Origin: Bradyrhizobium sp. LTSP885
GTDB taxonomy: Bacteria; Pseudomonadota; Alphaproteobacteria; Rhizobiales; Xanthobacteraceae
Direction: 5' to 3'
DNA: 64,000 nt
Assembly: GCF_000938305.1 (NCBI RefSeq)
Contig: NZ_JYMT01000004.1
Span: 372,001-436,000 of the forward strand
Shown: in pieces, positions 24,092 to 33,110 of the stretch
Position numbering within the stretch: position 1 is the first letter of the stretch
How the letters are laid out: the number at the start of each line of letters is the position of its first letter
Position numbers and translations under genes: made by a program
Notes under the pieces: generated by a model
Database searches by the model: none
Seen by the model: only the letters and a program-made list of their open reading frames with translations
What the model was told of the DNA's origin: nothing

Positions 24092-25843
24092 TCAACCTTC
24101 GAACGCCTCCCCCGACGCACGCGACCCGCGGGTAACAAGCTTGTCGTCCGGCTCGGGCAAGGTCTGGCCGGTGTCGCGGAAGCGGTTGGTGATGGGATAG
24201 CGGCGGTCGCGGCCAAAATTCTTGCGCGTGACCTTGACGCCAGGTGCTGCCTGCCGTCGCTTGTATTCGGCGATGTTGAGCAGACGATCGATGCGCGTCA
24301 CGACATCGGCCGGGAAACCGGCCGCGATGATCGCAGCCAGCGGCTCCTCGCGCTCGACCAGGCGTTCGAGGATCGCATCCAGCATATCGTAGGGCGGCAG
24401 CGAATCCTGGTCGGTCTGGTTCTCGCGCAATTCCGCGGTCGGCGGCCGGATGATGATGTTGACCGGGATCACCTCGCCCGACGGGCCGAGCGCGCCGTCC
24501 GGCTTCCAGGAATTGCGCAGTGACGACAGCCGGAAAACTTCGGTCTTGTAGAGGTCCTTGATCGGGTTGAAGCCGCCATTCATGTCACCGTAAAGCGTCG
24601 CGTAGCCGACCGACATTTCCGACTTGTTGCCCGTCGTCACCACCATCGCGCCGGTCTTGTTGGAGATCGCCATCAACAGCGTGCCGCGGGCGCGCGCCTG
24701 CAAATTCTCCTCGGTGATGTCGCGCTCGAGACCTTCGAACACCGGCGCCAGGATCTTCTCGAACCCGTTGACGGCGTCAGCGATCGGCAGCACCTCGTAG
24801 CGGATGCCGAGCGCGGTCGCGAGTTTGGCGGCATCGTCGAGCGAGACCTGCGCGGTGTAGCGGAACGGCAGCATCACGCCGCGCACCTTGTCGGCGCCGA
24901 GCGCATCGACCGCGATCGCCGCGCATAGCGCCGAGTCGATGCCGCCGGAGACGCCGAGCAGTACGCCCGGAAAGCCGGTCTTGCGGACGTAGTCGCGCAG
25001 ACCCAGCACGCAGGCGGCGTAGTCGGCCTTGTCGCCCTCGAGGATTTCAGTCGTCGGCCCATTGCAGCGCCAGCCGTCCGCCGTCTTGCGCCATGTCAGC
25101 GTCGTGATGTTCTCCTCGAACGCCGGGAGCTGCGTCGCGACGGAGAGGTCGGCATTCAGCGCAAACGAGGCACCGTCGAAGATCAACTCGTCCTGGCCAC
25201 CGATCTCGTTGAGATAGATCAGCGGCAATCCGCTCTCGGTGACCCGCGCCACCACGATCGACAACCGGAGATCGTTCTTGTCGCGCGCGTAGGGCGAGCC
25301 GTTCGGCACGATCAGGATTTCGGCGCCGGTCTCGGCCAGGCACTCGACAACGTTCTCGTACTCTTCGGATTCCTCGAGCCAGATGTCCTCGCAGATCGGA
25401 ACGCCGATGCGCACGCCGCGCACCGTCACCGGGCCGGAGGCCGGTCCACGCGCGAACAGGCGCTTTTCGTCGAACACGCCGTAGTTCGGCAGATTCGCCT
25501 TGAAGCGCAGCGCCGCGATACGACCCTCGTCGAGCAGCGCGCAGGCATTGTAGAGCTTGCCGTCCTCGACCCAGGGCGTGCCGATCAGCATGGCCGGACC
25601 GCCATCGGCGGTCTCGCGTGCCAATTCCTCGATCGCGACGCGGCAGGCCGATTGGAACGCGGGCTTGAGCACCAGATCCTCCGGCGGATAGCCGGCGATG
25701 AACAGTTCCGAGAGCACCACGAGATCAGCGCCGTCGGCTTTCGCCGTCTCGCGCGCGGCGCGCGCCTTCGCGGCGTTGCCGGTGACGTCACCGACCGTCG
25801 GATTGAGTTGCGCCAGGGTGATCTTGATCTGTTGTTCGCTCAT
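24092..25843 (-). CDS. nadE: Glutamine-dependent NAD+ synthetase
   Basis: A 583-aa two-domain enzyme for the last step of NAD synthesis. The N-terminal nitrilase-type amidase domain (residues 1-270) has its Glu-Lys-Cys triad visible at VVLSELFIAGYPPED, FKANLPNYGVFDEKR and GVPICEDIW; it releases ammonia from glutamine. The C-terminal synthetase domain has the P-loop GVSGGIDSALCAAIA and TGNKSEMSVGYATLYGD. ATG 25843 matches the conserved MSEQQIKITLAQLNPTVGD start. It is followed at the 3' end by a convergent gene only three bases away. Confidence 0.95.
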   Translation of the reverse strand: MSEQQIKITLAQLNPTVGDVTGNAAKARAARETAKADGADLVVLSELFIAGYPPEDLVLKPAFQSACRVAIEELARETADGGPAMLIGTPWVEDGKLYNACALLDEGRIAALRFKANLPNYGVFDEKRLFARGPASGPVTVRGVRIGVPICEDIWLEESEEYENVVECLAETGAEILIVPNGSPYARDKNDLRLSIVVARVTESGLPLIYLNEIGGQDELIFDGASFALNADLSVATQLPAFEENITTLTWRKTADGWRCNGPTTEILEGDKADYAACVLGLRDYVRKTGFPGVLLGVSGGIDSALCAAIAVDALGADKVRGVMLPFRYTAQVSLDDAAKLATALGIRYEVLPIADAVNGFEKILAPVFEGLERDITEENLQARARGTLLMAISNKTGAMVVTTGNKSEMSVGYATLYGDMNGGFNPIKDLYKTEVFRLSSLRNSWKPDGALGPSGEVIPVNIIIRPPTAELRENQTDQDSLPPYDMLDAILERLVEREEPLAAIIAAGFPADVVTRIDRLLNIAEYKRRQAAPGVKVTRKNFGRDRRYPITNRFRDTGQTLPEPDDKLVTRGSRASGEAFEG

Positions 25844-25887
25844 GTCTTTATGTTGTCCCGCACCAGAGCAAACTTCAATCACTGGGA

Positions 25888-26241
25888 TCAGAACGCGCCC
25901 ATGCGTTCGGCGAGGGCGAACAGCCAGAACAGCCCGGCCATGATCAGCGCGACGCCGACCGCGGCCGAGCCCATGTCCTTGACCCGCCCGATCTGCGGAT
26001 CATGGTCGGTGGTCAGGCGATCGGAGAGCTTCTCGATCGCGGTGTTGAGCAGTTCGACCACCAGCACCAGCACGACGGTCGCGACCAATTCGACGCGCCG
26101 CATCACGGTGGCGCCGACCAGCCAGGCCAGCGGCAGCGACAGCACGAGTGCCACCACCTCTTCGCGAATCGCCTGCTCCGAGCGAATGGCGAAAGCCAGC
26201 CCGTTGCGCGAATTGATGGTGGCCCGCCAGAACCTCAGCAA
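25888..26241 (-). CDS. dgkA: Diacylglycerol kinase
   Basis: This 117-aa three-helix membrane protein phosphorylates diacylglycerol to phosphatidate. The family's active-site signature ELLNTAIEKLSDR is present with its conserved Glu, Asn and Glu, along with AFAIRSEQAIREEV and RVKDMGSAAVGVAL. It starts one base after the class II DAHP synthase stop (26243) and lies between it and nadE on the same strand, so transcription with both is possible. Confidence 0.94.
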   Translation of the reverse strand: MLRFWRATINSRNGLAFAIRSEQAIREEVVALVLSLPLAWLVGATVMRRVELVATVVLVLVVELLNTAIEKLSDRLTTDHDPQIGRVKDMGSAAVGVALIMAGLFWLFALAERMGAF

Positions 26242-26242
26242 G

Positions 26243-27631
26243 TCACAGCCCCGCGACGGCCGGCATCGGCTTGGCCTTGCCCACGCGGTCCTGCTTGAGC
26301 AGCTCGGCGATCAGGAAGGCCATGTCGATCGACTGTTCGGCGTTCAGTCTGGGATCGCAGACCGTATGGTAGCGGTCGTTGAGATCCTCGTCGGTGATGG
26401 CGCGCGCACCGCCGATGCATTCGGTGACGTCCTGCCCGGTCATCTCCAGATGCACGCCGCCGGCATGGGTGCCTTCGGCGGCATGGATCGCGAAGAACGA
26501 CTTGACCTCCGACAGCACGCGGTCGAACGGACGGGTCTTGTAGCCCGAGGTCGCGGTGATGGTGTTGCCGTGCATCGGATCGCACGACCACACCACTGTG
26601 CGACCTTCCCGCTGCACGGCGCGGATCAGGCCCGGCAGATGGTCGCCGACCTTGTCGGAACCGAAGCGATTGATCAGCGTCAGCCGTCCCGGCTCATTGT
26701 CGGGGCTCAACACATCGATCAGCTTCAACAGCTCATCGGGCTTCAGCGACGGGCCGCATTTCAGCCCGATCGGGTTCTTGATGCCGCGGAAATATTCGAC
26801 ATGGCCGTGATCGAGCTGGCGGGTGCGGTCGCCGATCCAGATCATGTGGCCCGAGGTCGCGTACCAGTCGCCGGTGGTGGAATCGACCCGGGTAAAGGCC
26901 TGCTCGTAGCCGAGCAGCAGCGCCTCATGGCTGGTGTAGAAGTCGGTGGCGCGCAGCTCGGGATGGCTTTCCAGATCGAGGCCGCAGGCGCGCATGAAGT
27001 TCAGCGCATCCGAGATGCGATCGGCCAGCTCCTTGTAGCGGCGGGACTGCGGCGAATCCTTCAGGAAGCCGAGCATCCACTGGTGCACGCTGCCGAGATT
27101 GGCAAAGCCGCCGGTGGCGAAGGCGCGCAACAGATTGAGCGTCGCCGCCGACTGCCGGTACGCCATCAGCTGGCGCTGCGGATCGGGAATCCGCGCTTCC
27201 GGCGTAAACGCGATGTCGTTGATGATGTCGCCGCGATAGCTCGGCAGTTCGACGCCGTTGATCTTTTCGGTGTTCGACGAGCGCGGCTTGGCGAATTGCC
27301 CGGCGATGCGGCCGACCTTCACCACCGGCAGCGCGCCGGCGTAGGTCATGACGACCGCCATTTGCAGCAGCACGCGGAAGAAGTCGCGGATGTTGTTGGC
27401 GCCGTGCTCGGCAAAGCTCTCGGCGCAATCGCCGCCCTGCAGCAGGAAAGCTTCACCCGCGGCGACCCGCCCCAGCGACTTCTTCAGGTTGCGCGCTTCA
27501 CCGGCGAACACCAGCGGCGGAAAGGTCGCAAGCTGGGCCTCGACATCGGCCAATGCCTTGGCATTGGGATAGTCGGGCACCTGCAACACGGGCTTGGCGC
27601 GCCAGCTATCGGGTGTCCACCGCTCGGACAT
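26243..27631 (-). CDS. aroG: 3-deoxy-7-phosphoheptulonate synthase, class II
   Basis: A 462-aa enzyme that starts the shikimate pathway from phosphoenolpyruvate and erythrose 4-phosphate. Class II (plant-type) hallmarks are [28 protein letters not shown] with the metal-binding Cys, the [14 protein letters not shown] phosphoenolpyruvate site and [12 protein letters not shown] and [15 protein letters not shown]. It has the usual class II length. A GGAG site sits just before the ATG. dgkA follows directly. Regulation by aromatic amino acids cannot be read from the sequence. Confidence 0.95.
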   Translation of the reverse strand: MSERWTPDSWRAKPVLQVPDYPNAKALADVEAQLATFPPLVFAGEARNLKKSLGRVAAGEAFLLQGGDCAESFAEHGANNIRDFFRVLLQMAVVMTYAGALPVVKVGRIAGQFAKPRSSNTEKINGVELPSYRGDIINDIAFTPEARIPDPQRQLMAYRQSAATLNLLRAFATGGFANLGSVHQWMLGFLKDSPQSRRYKELADRISDALNFMRACGLDLESHPELRATDFYTSHEALLLGYEQAFTRVDSTTGDWYATSGHMIWIGDRTRQLDHGHVEYFRGIKNPIGLKCGPSLKPDELLKLIDVLSPDNEPGRLTLINRFGSDKVGDHLPGLIRAVQREGRTVVWSCDPMHGNTITATSGYKTRPFDRVLSEVKSFFAIHAAEGTHAGGVHLEMTGQDVTECIGGARAITDEDLNDRYHTVCDPRLNAEQSIDMAFLIAELLKQDRVGKAKPMPAVAGL

Positions 27632-27786
27632 AACGTCAACTCCTGAGCAAAAACCGCAACTTAGTCCACGGACTTGAGGAAAGGTCCCGGGTTATACACA
27701 GGCGCCCTGCTCCCCGCTAGGAGGATTCCTGCAATTCGGTCAAGCTCTTGCGGGAAAAGCCGAATTCGCATTTGTTAGACCATAAC

Positions 27787-28710
27787 ATGAATGATCGGGG
27801 AAATGCCGTGTCCGGGGCCGAGCTGGACGACGTTTTTAGCGACGACATCGTCGTGCCGGCGGCCGACGGCTATCCGCTCGGCGCGACGCTGTTCCTGCCC
27901 CGCGGCGCCAAGCGCCACGCCGTGCTGATCAATTCGGCGACCGCCGTTCCCCGAAAACTCTATCGCGGCTTTGCCGGCTATCTCGCCCGCCGCGGCTGCG
28001 CGGTCCTGACCTACGATTACCGCGGCACCGGCGACAGCAGGCAGCAGGCGATGACCGGCTACAACCAGCCGAAATCGCTGGTCGGCTTCAAGGCCAGCAT
28101 GGCCGACTGGGCCGCGCTCGACATCACGGCGACCGTGAGCTGGATGCGCGGGCGCTACCGCGATCTGCCATTCGCCTATGTCGGCCACTCCTTCGGCGGC
28201 CAGGCGCTCGGGCTGCTGGCCAACAACGCCGACATTCCGCGCGCGCTGCTGATCGCAGCCCAAGCCGGCTATTGGAAGCTGATGACCGCGCCCGAGCGCT
28301 ACCGCGTCTATGCGCTTTTGAACGGCGGCCTGCCGCTGACCCGCGCGCTCGGCTATATGCCGGCCTGGGCCGGCCTCGGCATGGACCTGCCGAAGGGCGT
28401 GTTCGAGCAATGGACGCGCTGGGTAATGTCGCCGCGCTATCTGCTCGACGACACCGCACTCACCGCACGCGAGAATTTCCCGAAATTCAAGGGCGCGCTG
28501 CGCGCACTCAGCATGACCGACGATCCCTGGGCGACGCGCCCCGCGGTCGAACTGCTCTGCTCGGCCTTCACCTCGGTGACCCCCGACATCATCTCGATCC
28601 GCCCCGCGGATGCCGGCGCGACGATGATTGGCCATCTCGGCTTCTTCCGCAGCGAACACCGCGACACGCTGTGGCGGGGTGCTGCGGAATGGATCGAGGC
28701 GGAGGGGTAG
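27787..28710 (+). CDS. Alpha/beta hydrolase, serine-aminopeptidase/lysophospholipase-like (S33)
   Basis: A 307-aa cytosolic hydrolase. The nucleophile elbow is YVGHSFGGQALGL, preceded by the oxyanion strand VLTYDYRGTGDSR; acid and histidine come later (PRPAD region and MIGHLGFFRSEH). There is no signal peptide. It resembles predicted alpha/beta hydrolases of the YheT/S33 type, acting on an ester or amide of unknown identity. ATG 27787 is used; an upstream TTG in frame has no ribosome site. A repeat element follows the stop. Confidence 0.87.
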   Translation: MNDRGNAVSGAELDDVFSDDIVVPAADGYPLGATLFLPRGAKRHAVLINSATAVPRKLYRGFAGYLARRGCAVLTYDYRGTGDSRQQAMTGYNQPKSLVGFKASMADWAALDITATVSWMRGRYRDLPFAYVGHSFGGQALGLLANNADIPRALLIAAQAGYWKLMTAPERYRVYALLNGGLPLTRALGYMPAWAGLGMDLPKGVFEQWTRWVMSPRYLLDDTALTARENFPKFKGALRALSMTDDPWATRPAVELLCSAFTSVTPDIISIRPADAGATMIGHLGFFRSEHRDTLWRGAAEWIEAEG

Positions 28711-28727
28711 CACCGGTCTCTCACCCT

Positions 28728-28851
28728 CGTCGTCCCTGCGCAAGCAGGGACCCATAACCACAGGATCGTGTCGTTGAAGAAGGCTGTGGCTCCAGCATCG
28801 CAAAACAATTGGCATTTGGGGTTATGGGTCCCGGGTCAAGCCCGGGACGAC
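28728..28851. repeat. Inverted repeat, GTCGTCCCTGCG..CCCGGGACGAC family
   Basis: The arms CGTCGTCCCTGCGCAAGCAG + GGACCCATAACC and GGTTATGGGTCCCGGG + CCCGGGACGAC enclose about 60 bases that include a CAGGATCGTG core. It lies directly downstream of the hydrolase stop. The GGACCCATAACC/GGTTATGGGTCC pair is a perfect 12-bp arm. The type is a common Bradyrhizobium dispersed repeat (from memory). Confidence 0.88.
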
Positions 28852-28884
28852 AGCGAGTATGTGGCGGCACTTGCGAGTCAAACA

Positions 28885-29336
28885 TCCGCCTTCTCGCGAC
28901 ATGATTTGTCCGAGCTTTGCTTTTCGTTTCGCCCTCCCCTTGAAGAGGGCGCAGGGAAAGCCGGGCGCGCGCTGCACCCGCGGTCTCGTGTGCAATGTGA
29001 GAGAAAGAAACGCACACGAGCATACAGGTTCAGCGGAGGCATTCCGGCTTTCCCTGCGCGATGGCTTTACGGCTTATACGTGCTCTCCCCGGCGAGACTA
29101 GGCTTGCTTGTCACCGCCCTCGCAAAGACGCTGTCGCGTCTTGCGAGAGGACACCAGCCGCTGAGGCGTCCGAACCACACGACTTCACCGTCCGCCTCAT
29201 GCGCACTCGTCAGTTGCGCATTCAGCGTCCACCGCATCCCACCGCGCGTTCGTGACGTGCGCACGCCCCTCGATCGGGTGAGACGGGGACATCTATACGC
29301 TGAGTTGTGCTTCTGATAAAGCGAAATATTTTTCAT
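28885..29336. repeat. About 450-bp dispersed repeat-like element, gene-free stretch
   Basis: This stretch, together with the preceding repeat, forms a 671-base gap with no credible gene. Open frames on both strands are short, overlap and lack ribosome sites. The phrases GGGAAAGCCGGGCGCGCGCT, AGAGAAAGAAACGCACACGA and ATTCCGGCTTTCCCTGCG match, from memory, a high-copy Bradyrhizobium element often misannotated as small hypothetical proteins (spellings such as NAHEHTGSAEAFRLSLRDG). It contains the inverted pair GGGAAAGCCGG/CCGGCTTTCCC. Whether it is transcribed is unknown. Confidence 0.6.
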
Positions 29337-29381
29337 CCGGGCACTTGCCACGTCGGGCAACTCAGTGCCAAGGCACAACGC

Positions 29382-29735
29382 TCACACCACCTTCCGCGGT
29401 GCCGCCGTCTCCGCGTTCCCCGTGTTCGGCGTCCCGCTCGGCTCGATCAGCAGCAGGTGCACCTCCTCCCGTGCGACGGGACGGTGCTCGACGCCTTTCG
29501 GCACGATGTACATCTGGCCTTCTCGCAGCGTAACGGTTCGATCGCGGAGTTGAATGTCGAGCACGCCTTTCAGGACGAGAAAGAAGTCGTCGGTATCGTC
29601 ATGCTTGTGCCAGACGAATTCGCCCTTCACCTTCACGACCATGACGTCGCAGGCGTTGAATTGTGCGACGGTGCGTGGTGACCAGTGATCGGAAAATGTG
29701 GATAGCTTTTGGTCGAGATCAATCGCGTCGCTCAT
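29382..29735 (-). CDS. Cupin-domain protein
   Basis: A 117-aa single-domain cupin. Motif 1 is WHKHDDTDDFFLVLKG with H43/H45-type metal ligands and the Glu/Asp variant, and motif 2 is GQMYIVPKGVEHRPVA with the final histidine. The barrel probably binds a divalent metal. Such stand-alone mannose-6-phosphate-isomerase-like cupins have mixed or unknown roles. It is flanked by a repeat and a DUF2934 gene on the same strand; the 75-base gap allows co-transcription. Confidence 0.88.
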   Translation of the reverse strand: MSDAIDLDQKLSTFSDHWSPRTVAQFNACDVMVVKVKGEFVWHKHDDTDDFFLVLKGVLDIQLRDRTVTLREGQMYIVPKGVEHRPVAREEVHLLLIEPSGTPNTGNAETAAPRKVV

Positions 29736-29809
29736 CGGTGCCTCCGGGCTCGGTCAGGCACGTTAGCGCGATCCCCCGCGCGGCGTCTTGTTGGCTTCCG
29801 CTGGCGGCC

Positions 29810-30001
29810 CTACTGGAACGTGGCCGCCTTGTGATGCCCATTCATGTAGGGCGGCGGCGCTTCTCCGTTGCCCGCCTTGCGTGCGAGCAACTCCTTCTCG
29901 GCCTGGTACCAGAGCTGATCCATATTGCCCTGCGGTTGGCCGGCGTCCTTCCACAACTCGTAGGCGCGGGTCCGAATTTCCTGCTCGGTTGGACCGGTCA
30001 T
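29810..30001 (-). CDS. DUF2934-domain small protein
   Basis: A 63-aa protein matching DUF2934: EIRTRAYELWKDAGQPQGNM followed by DQLWYQAEKELLARK. These small proteins are frequent in rhizobia and have no assigned function; the conserved tryptophans and charged helix suggest a protein-protein contact module. A GGGAG site places the start at ATG 30001, and the longer frame upstream is not conserved. The C-terminal residues (PPPYMNGHHKAATF) are variable in type. Confidence 0.85.
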   Translation of the reverse strand: MTGPTEQEIRTRAYELWKDAGQPQGNMDQLWYQAEKELLARKAGNGEAPPPYMNGHHKAATFQ

Positions 30002-30153
30002 GGGCTGCTCCCTCAATCTGAAAAATCGGCTCATTTGAAGGGTGGAACTTCCAGTGCGAGACAAGGTTCCAAAATGAACGCGAGATTGCAATGCCCACGA
30101 TTCCCCGAGGCGTGGCTGGTAATGCGATGCGACCGGCGCGCGTGGTCGGCGAC

Positions 30154-31263
30154 CTACTCGGCCGCCGGCCGCAGGTTCTCGGTGAAGAAATCGAGCGCAA
30201 GCCCGATCGTCTCGGCATGGACCGCGTCGCGATCGGTACCGTCAGGGTCGCGGCATGCGGTCCGGATGATCAGGCGCCCTACCGCGGTACAGGTGTCGAA
30301 GAAGACGAAGTGGCCCGCGTGCGGAAACAATTTGAGCGTCGCGTGGGGGATCAGTTTGCCGAGCGCCTCGGCCCCCGATTCTGTCGGTGCGATCTCGTCG
30401 GCGCTTCCCGCGACGATCGCGACCGGGATCGATATCGCGCCAAGGCTCTCCGGCGTGAACGCCGGCACCGGCCCCGGCGCCATCGCGAACACGGCACGAA
30501 CGCGCGCATCGCGCCAGGACTGACCGGCAAGGCTGTAGCGCTGCCGAAAATCAGGGTCGGCCGTCAGGCGTATCTCGCTCTTCTGCCGCAGCTCTGTCGC
30601 GTCAGGCTGCGACGTGCACAACGCGTCGGCGGCGGGCGAGCGGCAGAACGCCCCTGTCCGATCCGGATCGGTGATGCCGCCGGCGATGGCGATGACGGTG
30701 TAGCCGCCGTAGGAATGGCCGGCGGCGCCGATCCGGCCCAGGTCGATCCGGTCGCCGAAGGTCGGATCGGCGCGCATGGCGTCGATGACGGCGCCGAGAT
30801 CGACGGCGCGCAGCCACTTCAGCGCATAGCCGTCGACCGTCCTGTCCTCGGACCTGTTGTTGCCGGGGTGGTCGACCGCGACGGCGATGAATCCGTGCGC
30901 CGCAAGCCCCGCGCCGAGCCAGGCGAGATCGATCGCGATGCCGCCGAAGCCATGGGACAGCAGAACGAGCGGACGCCGCGGCCCCTCCGCCGGCACAGCG
31001 TCAGGCGCGGCGCGTCCGGTGCTGACGAACGGGATGAGGGGCGGCCCGATCCATTGCGGCTGCTCGCGCGCATCTGATACGGCCGGGTACCAGATCATGG
31101 CGCGGAGCACGTGCGTGCCGGCGCCGCGCCAATCGTAGGGTTCGGCAGGAACGAAGTCGCGCGTAGTGACGCCGACCTTGAAGACGGCGTCCTCCGCGCA
31201 CGCAACGTCCGATGCCGCGACCAGGATCAGGCACAGAAGCCTGATCCAGATTTTCCCGATCAC
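30154..31263 (-). CDS. Exported alpha/beta hydrolase (PAF-acetylhydrolase/dienelactone-hydrolase-like)
   Basis: A 369-aa periplasmic or secreted hydrolase with a signal peptide (MIGKIWIRLLCLILVAAS..., cleaved near VACA-ED). The nucleophile elbow is GAAGHSYGGYTVIAIAGG; the oxyanion region is LLSHGFGGIAIDLAWLG, the acid D is in AGSADEIAPTE and the histidine in FPHAGHFVFFD. The domain order matches predicted dienelactone hydrolase/PAF acetylhydrolase-like proteins acting on esters. The substrate is unknown. It lies between DUF2934 and the APC permease on the same strand, only three bases downstream of the permease stop, so co-transcription with the permease is plausible. Confidence 0.87.
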   Translation of the reverse strand: MIGKIWIRLLCLILVAASDVACAEDAVFKVGVTTRDFVPAEPYDWRGAGTHVLRAMIWYPAVSDAREQPQWIGPPLIPFVSTGRAAPDAVPAEGPRRPLVLLSHGFGGIAIDLAWLGAGLAAHGFIAVAVDHPGNNRSEDRTVDGYALKWLRAVDLGAVIDAMRADPTFGDRIDLGRIGAAGHSYGGYTVIAIAGGITDPDRTGAFCRSPAADALCTSQPDATELRQKSEIRLTADPDFRQRYSLAGQSWRDARVRAVFAMAPGPVPAFTPESLGAISIPVAIVAGSADEIAPTESGAEALGKLIPHATLKLFPHAGHFVFFDTCTAVGRLIIRTACRDPDGTDRDAVHAETIGLALDFFTENLRPAAE

Positions 31264-31266
31264 CGC

Positions 31267-32721
31267 CTAGCGAGACTTGGCAGCGTTGCGCAGGACCGAG
31301 TGACTGCGGCCGTAGGCGAAGTAGAGGGCAAGGCCGATCACCAGCCAGACGAAGAGACGGATCCAGGTCGCCAGCGGCAGGAACGCCATCAGCAGCAGCG
31401 AGAAGAGCATGCCGAGGACCGGAACCACCGGCACGCCGGGTGTGCGGAACGGGCGGGCGATGTCCGCATCGCTCTTGCGCAGATAAATCACCGCGCCGCA
31501 GACCAGCACGAAGGCAAACAGCGTGCCGATAGAGACCATTTCACCGAGGATGTCGATCGGGGTCAGCGCCGCGACAACGGCCACGATGAGACCGATCAGA
31601 AGCTGGCTCTTGTAGGGCGTCCCGAGCGAGGGATGCACATCGGAGAACATCTTGGGCAGCAGGCCGTCCTTGGCGATCTGGAAGAAGATGCGGCTCTGGC
31701 CATAGAGCAGCACCAGGATCACCGTGGTGAGGCCGCAGAGCGCGCCGATCTTGATCAGCACCGAGAACCAGGTCTGCCCGATGACATCGACGGCCTTGGC
31801 GATCGGATCGGGCACGCCGAGTTCGGTGTAGGGCACGAGGCCGGTGAGGACAGCGGAGACCGCGACATAGAGGATGGTACAGATCAAGAGCGAGCCGAGA
31901 ATGCCGATCGGCATATCGGTCTGCGGATTCTTGGCTTCCTGGGCGGCGGTCGATACGGCGTCGAAGCCGATGAAAGCGAAGAACACGACCGAGGCGCCGC
32001 GCATCACGCCGCTCCAGCCGAACTGACCGAATGTGCCGGTATTGTCAGGGACGAAGGGGTGCCAATTCGCCGGTTTGACGTAACCGATGCCGAACAGGAT
32101 AAAGGCGCATACGACGAACAGCTTGATGCCGACCATGATGTTGTTGAGCCGGGCCGATTCCTTGGTCCCGCCCATCAGCATGGCTGTGAGCGCCAGGACA
32201 ATCAACGCCGCCGGCAGGTTGACGACGCCTTCGACCGTCGTGCCATCAGGCAGCTTGAACTCCGTCCAGGGCGCCGCGGCATATTGCGGTGGAATGTTGA
32301 TGCCGAAATTATGCAGCAGCGAAACGATATAGCCCGACCAGCCGACGGCGACGGTCGAGGCGCCCATGGCGTATTCGAGGATCAAGTCCCAACCGATGAT
32401 CCAGGCGAAGATCTCGCCCAGGGTCGCGTAGGTGTAGGTGTAGGTGCTGCCGGAGACCGGCAGCAGCGCGGCGAGTTCGGCGTAGCACAGGCCGACGAAG
32501 GCACATGCGACGCCGCCAACGATGAAGGAAAACATGATCCCGGGGCCGGCATAGTGCGCCGCCGCGGTGCCGGTGAGAACGAAGATGCCGGCGCCGATGA
32601 TGCAGCCGATACCGAGCGCCGTAATGCTCAAAGCCCCGAGCGTCTTGCCGAGCGCGTGTTCACCCGCTTCAGCGATGATGGCGGCGACCGACTTTCGCGT
32701 CATCAAACCCATGTCCGACAT
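31267..32721 (-). CDS. APC-family amino acid permease (cationic amino acid transporter-like)
   Basis: A 484-aa transporter with twelve to fourteen hydrophobic segments. The first helix carries GIGCIIGAGIFVLTGTAA, the substrate-contact GAGI signature of APC transporters. It continues with SGSTYTYTYATLGE, FFAFIGFDAVSTAAQEAKNP and PFRTPGVPVVPVLG, a combination typical of the CAT (basic amino acid) subfamily. The MGLMTRKSVAAIIAEAGEH N-terminus is also characteristic. It stands 3-4 bases before the alpha/beta hydrolase gene. Arginine or lysine uptake is likely but unproven. Confidence 0.93.
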   Translation of the reverse strand: MSDMGLMTRKSVAAIIAEAGEHALGKTLGALSITALGIGCIIGAGIFVLTGTAAAHYAGPGIMFSFIVGGVACAFVGLCYAELAALLPVSGSTYTYTYATLGEIFAWIIGWDLILEYAMGASTVAVGWSGYIVSLLHNFGINIPPQYAAAPWTEFKLPDGTTVEGVVNLPAALIVLALTAMLMGGTKESARLNNIMVGIKLFVVCAFILFGIGYVKPANWHPFVPDNTGTFGQFGWSGVMRGASVVFFAFIGFDAVSTAAQEAKNPQTDMPIGILGSLLICTILYVAVSAVLTGLVPYTELGVPDPIAKAVDVIGQTWFSVLIKIGALCGLTTVILVLLYGQSRIFFQIAKDGLLPKMFSDVHPSLGTPYKSQLLIGLIVAVVAALTPIDILGEMVSIGTLFAFVLVCGAVIYLRKSDADIARPFRTPGVPVVPVLGMLFSLLLMAFLPLATWIRLFVWLVIGLALYFAYGRSHSVLRNAAKSR

Positions 32722-33110
32722 AACGACGTCCCCTTCGTTTGTGGCCAGTTGAGCCTGGCAATCAGGATAGAACCATTCAGAGCCTTCAGTCGTACTTCAC
32801 GGAATCCCAATGATTGTCCGCACCCGACAGCAAGGCAAGCGCTATTTTGGCGTGCGTGCCGCGAAGCAACAATCGGAGCGAGGCTTCTACCCGAGGGGAT
32901 GCGGCCGTGGCTGATGTCTCAGTGGCGTGACGTCGACTGAGTTCCGATGCCTCGCGATGCATGTCGCGCGGACGGCAATCGCAGATGCAATGCGCGGGTT
33001 TGTCCGCGGGCGCGCGCAGTCCCGATGCAATTGCTGTTCGCGGTCAAGCTGCGTGTTTCCGGATATTTCACGGCGCCGACTGGCACCGTTCCGGCGAGCC
33101 GCGCGTCGCC
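32722..33110. other. Gene-free interval between the APC permease and gor
   Basis: The 389-base interval holds the permease promoter region. I see no credible reading frame, long palindrome or RNA-like structure. Composition resembles its surroundings, with Gly/Arg-rich chance frames only. A CGACTGAGTTCCGATGC segment and a GCGCGGGTTTGTCCGCGGGC stretch show weak local symmetry. A decayed repeat cannot be excluded. Confidence 0.5.

Noticed and set aside
28859..29316. Several 60-180-codon frames in the repeat-filled gap
   Set aside because: They overlap each other on both strands inside what looks like a dispersed repeat; I regard them as non-coding.
31111..32940. 609-codon plus-strand frame opposite the APC permease
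   Set aside because: Composition is the complement of membrane helices; no start signal.
32722..33110. Possible RNA element in the gap before gor
   Set aside because: No conserved riboswitch core, long stem or tRNA-like cloverleaf could be found by eye.
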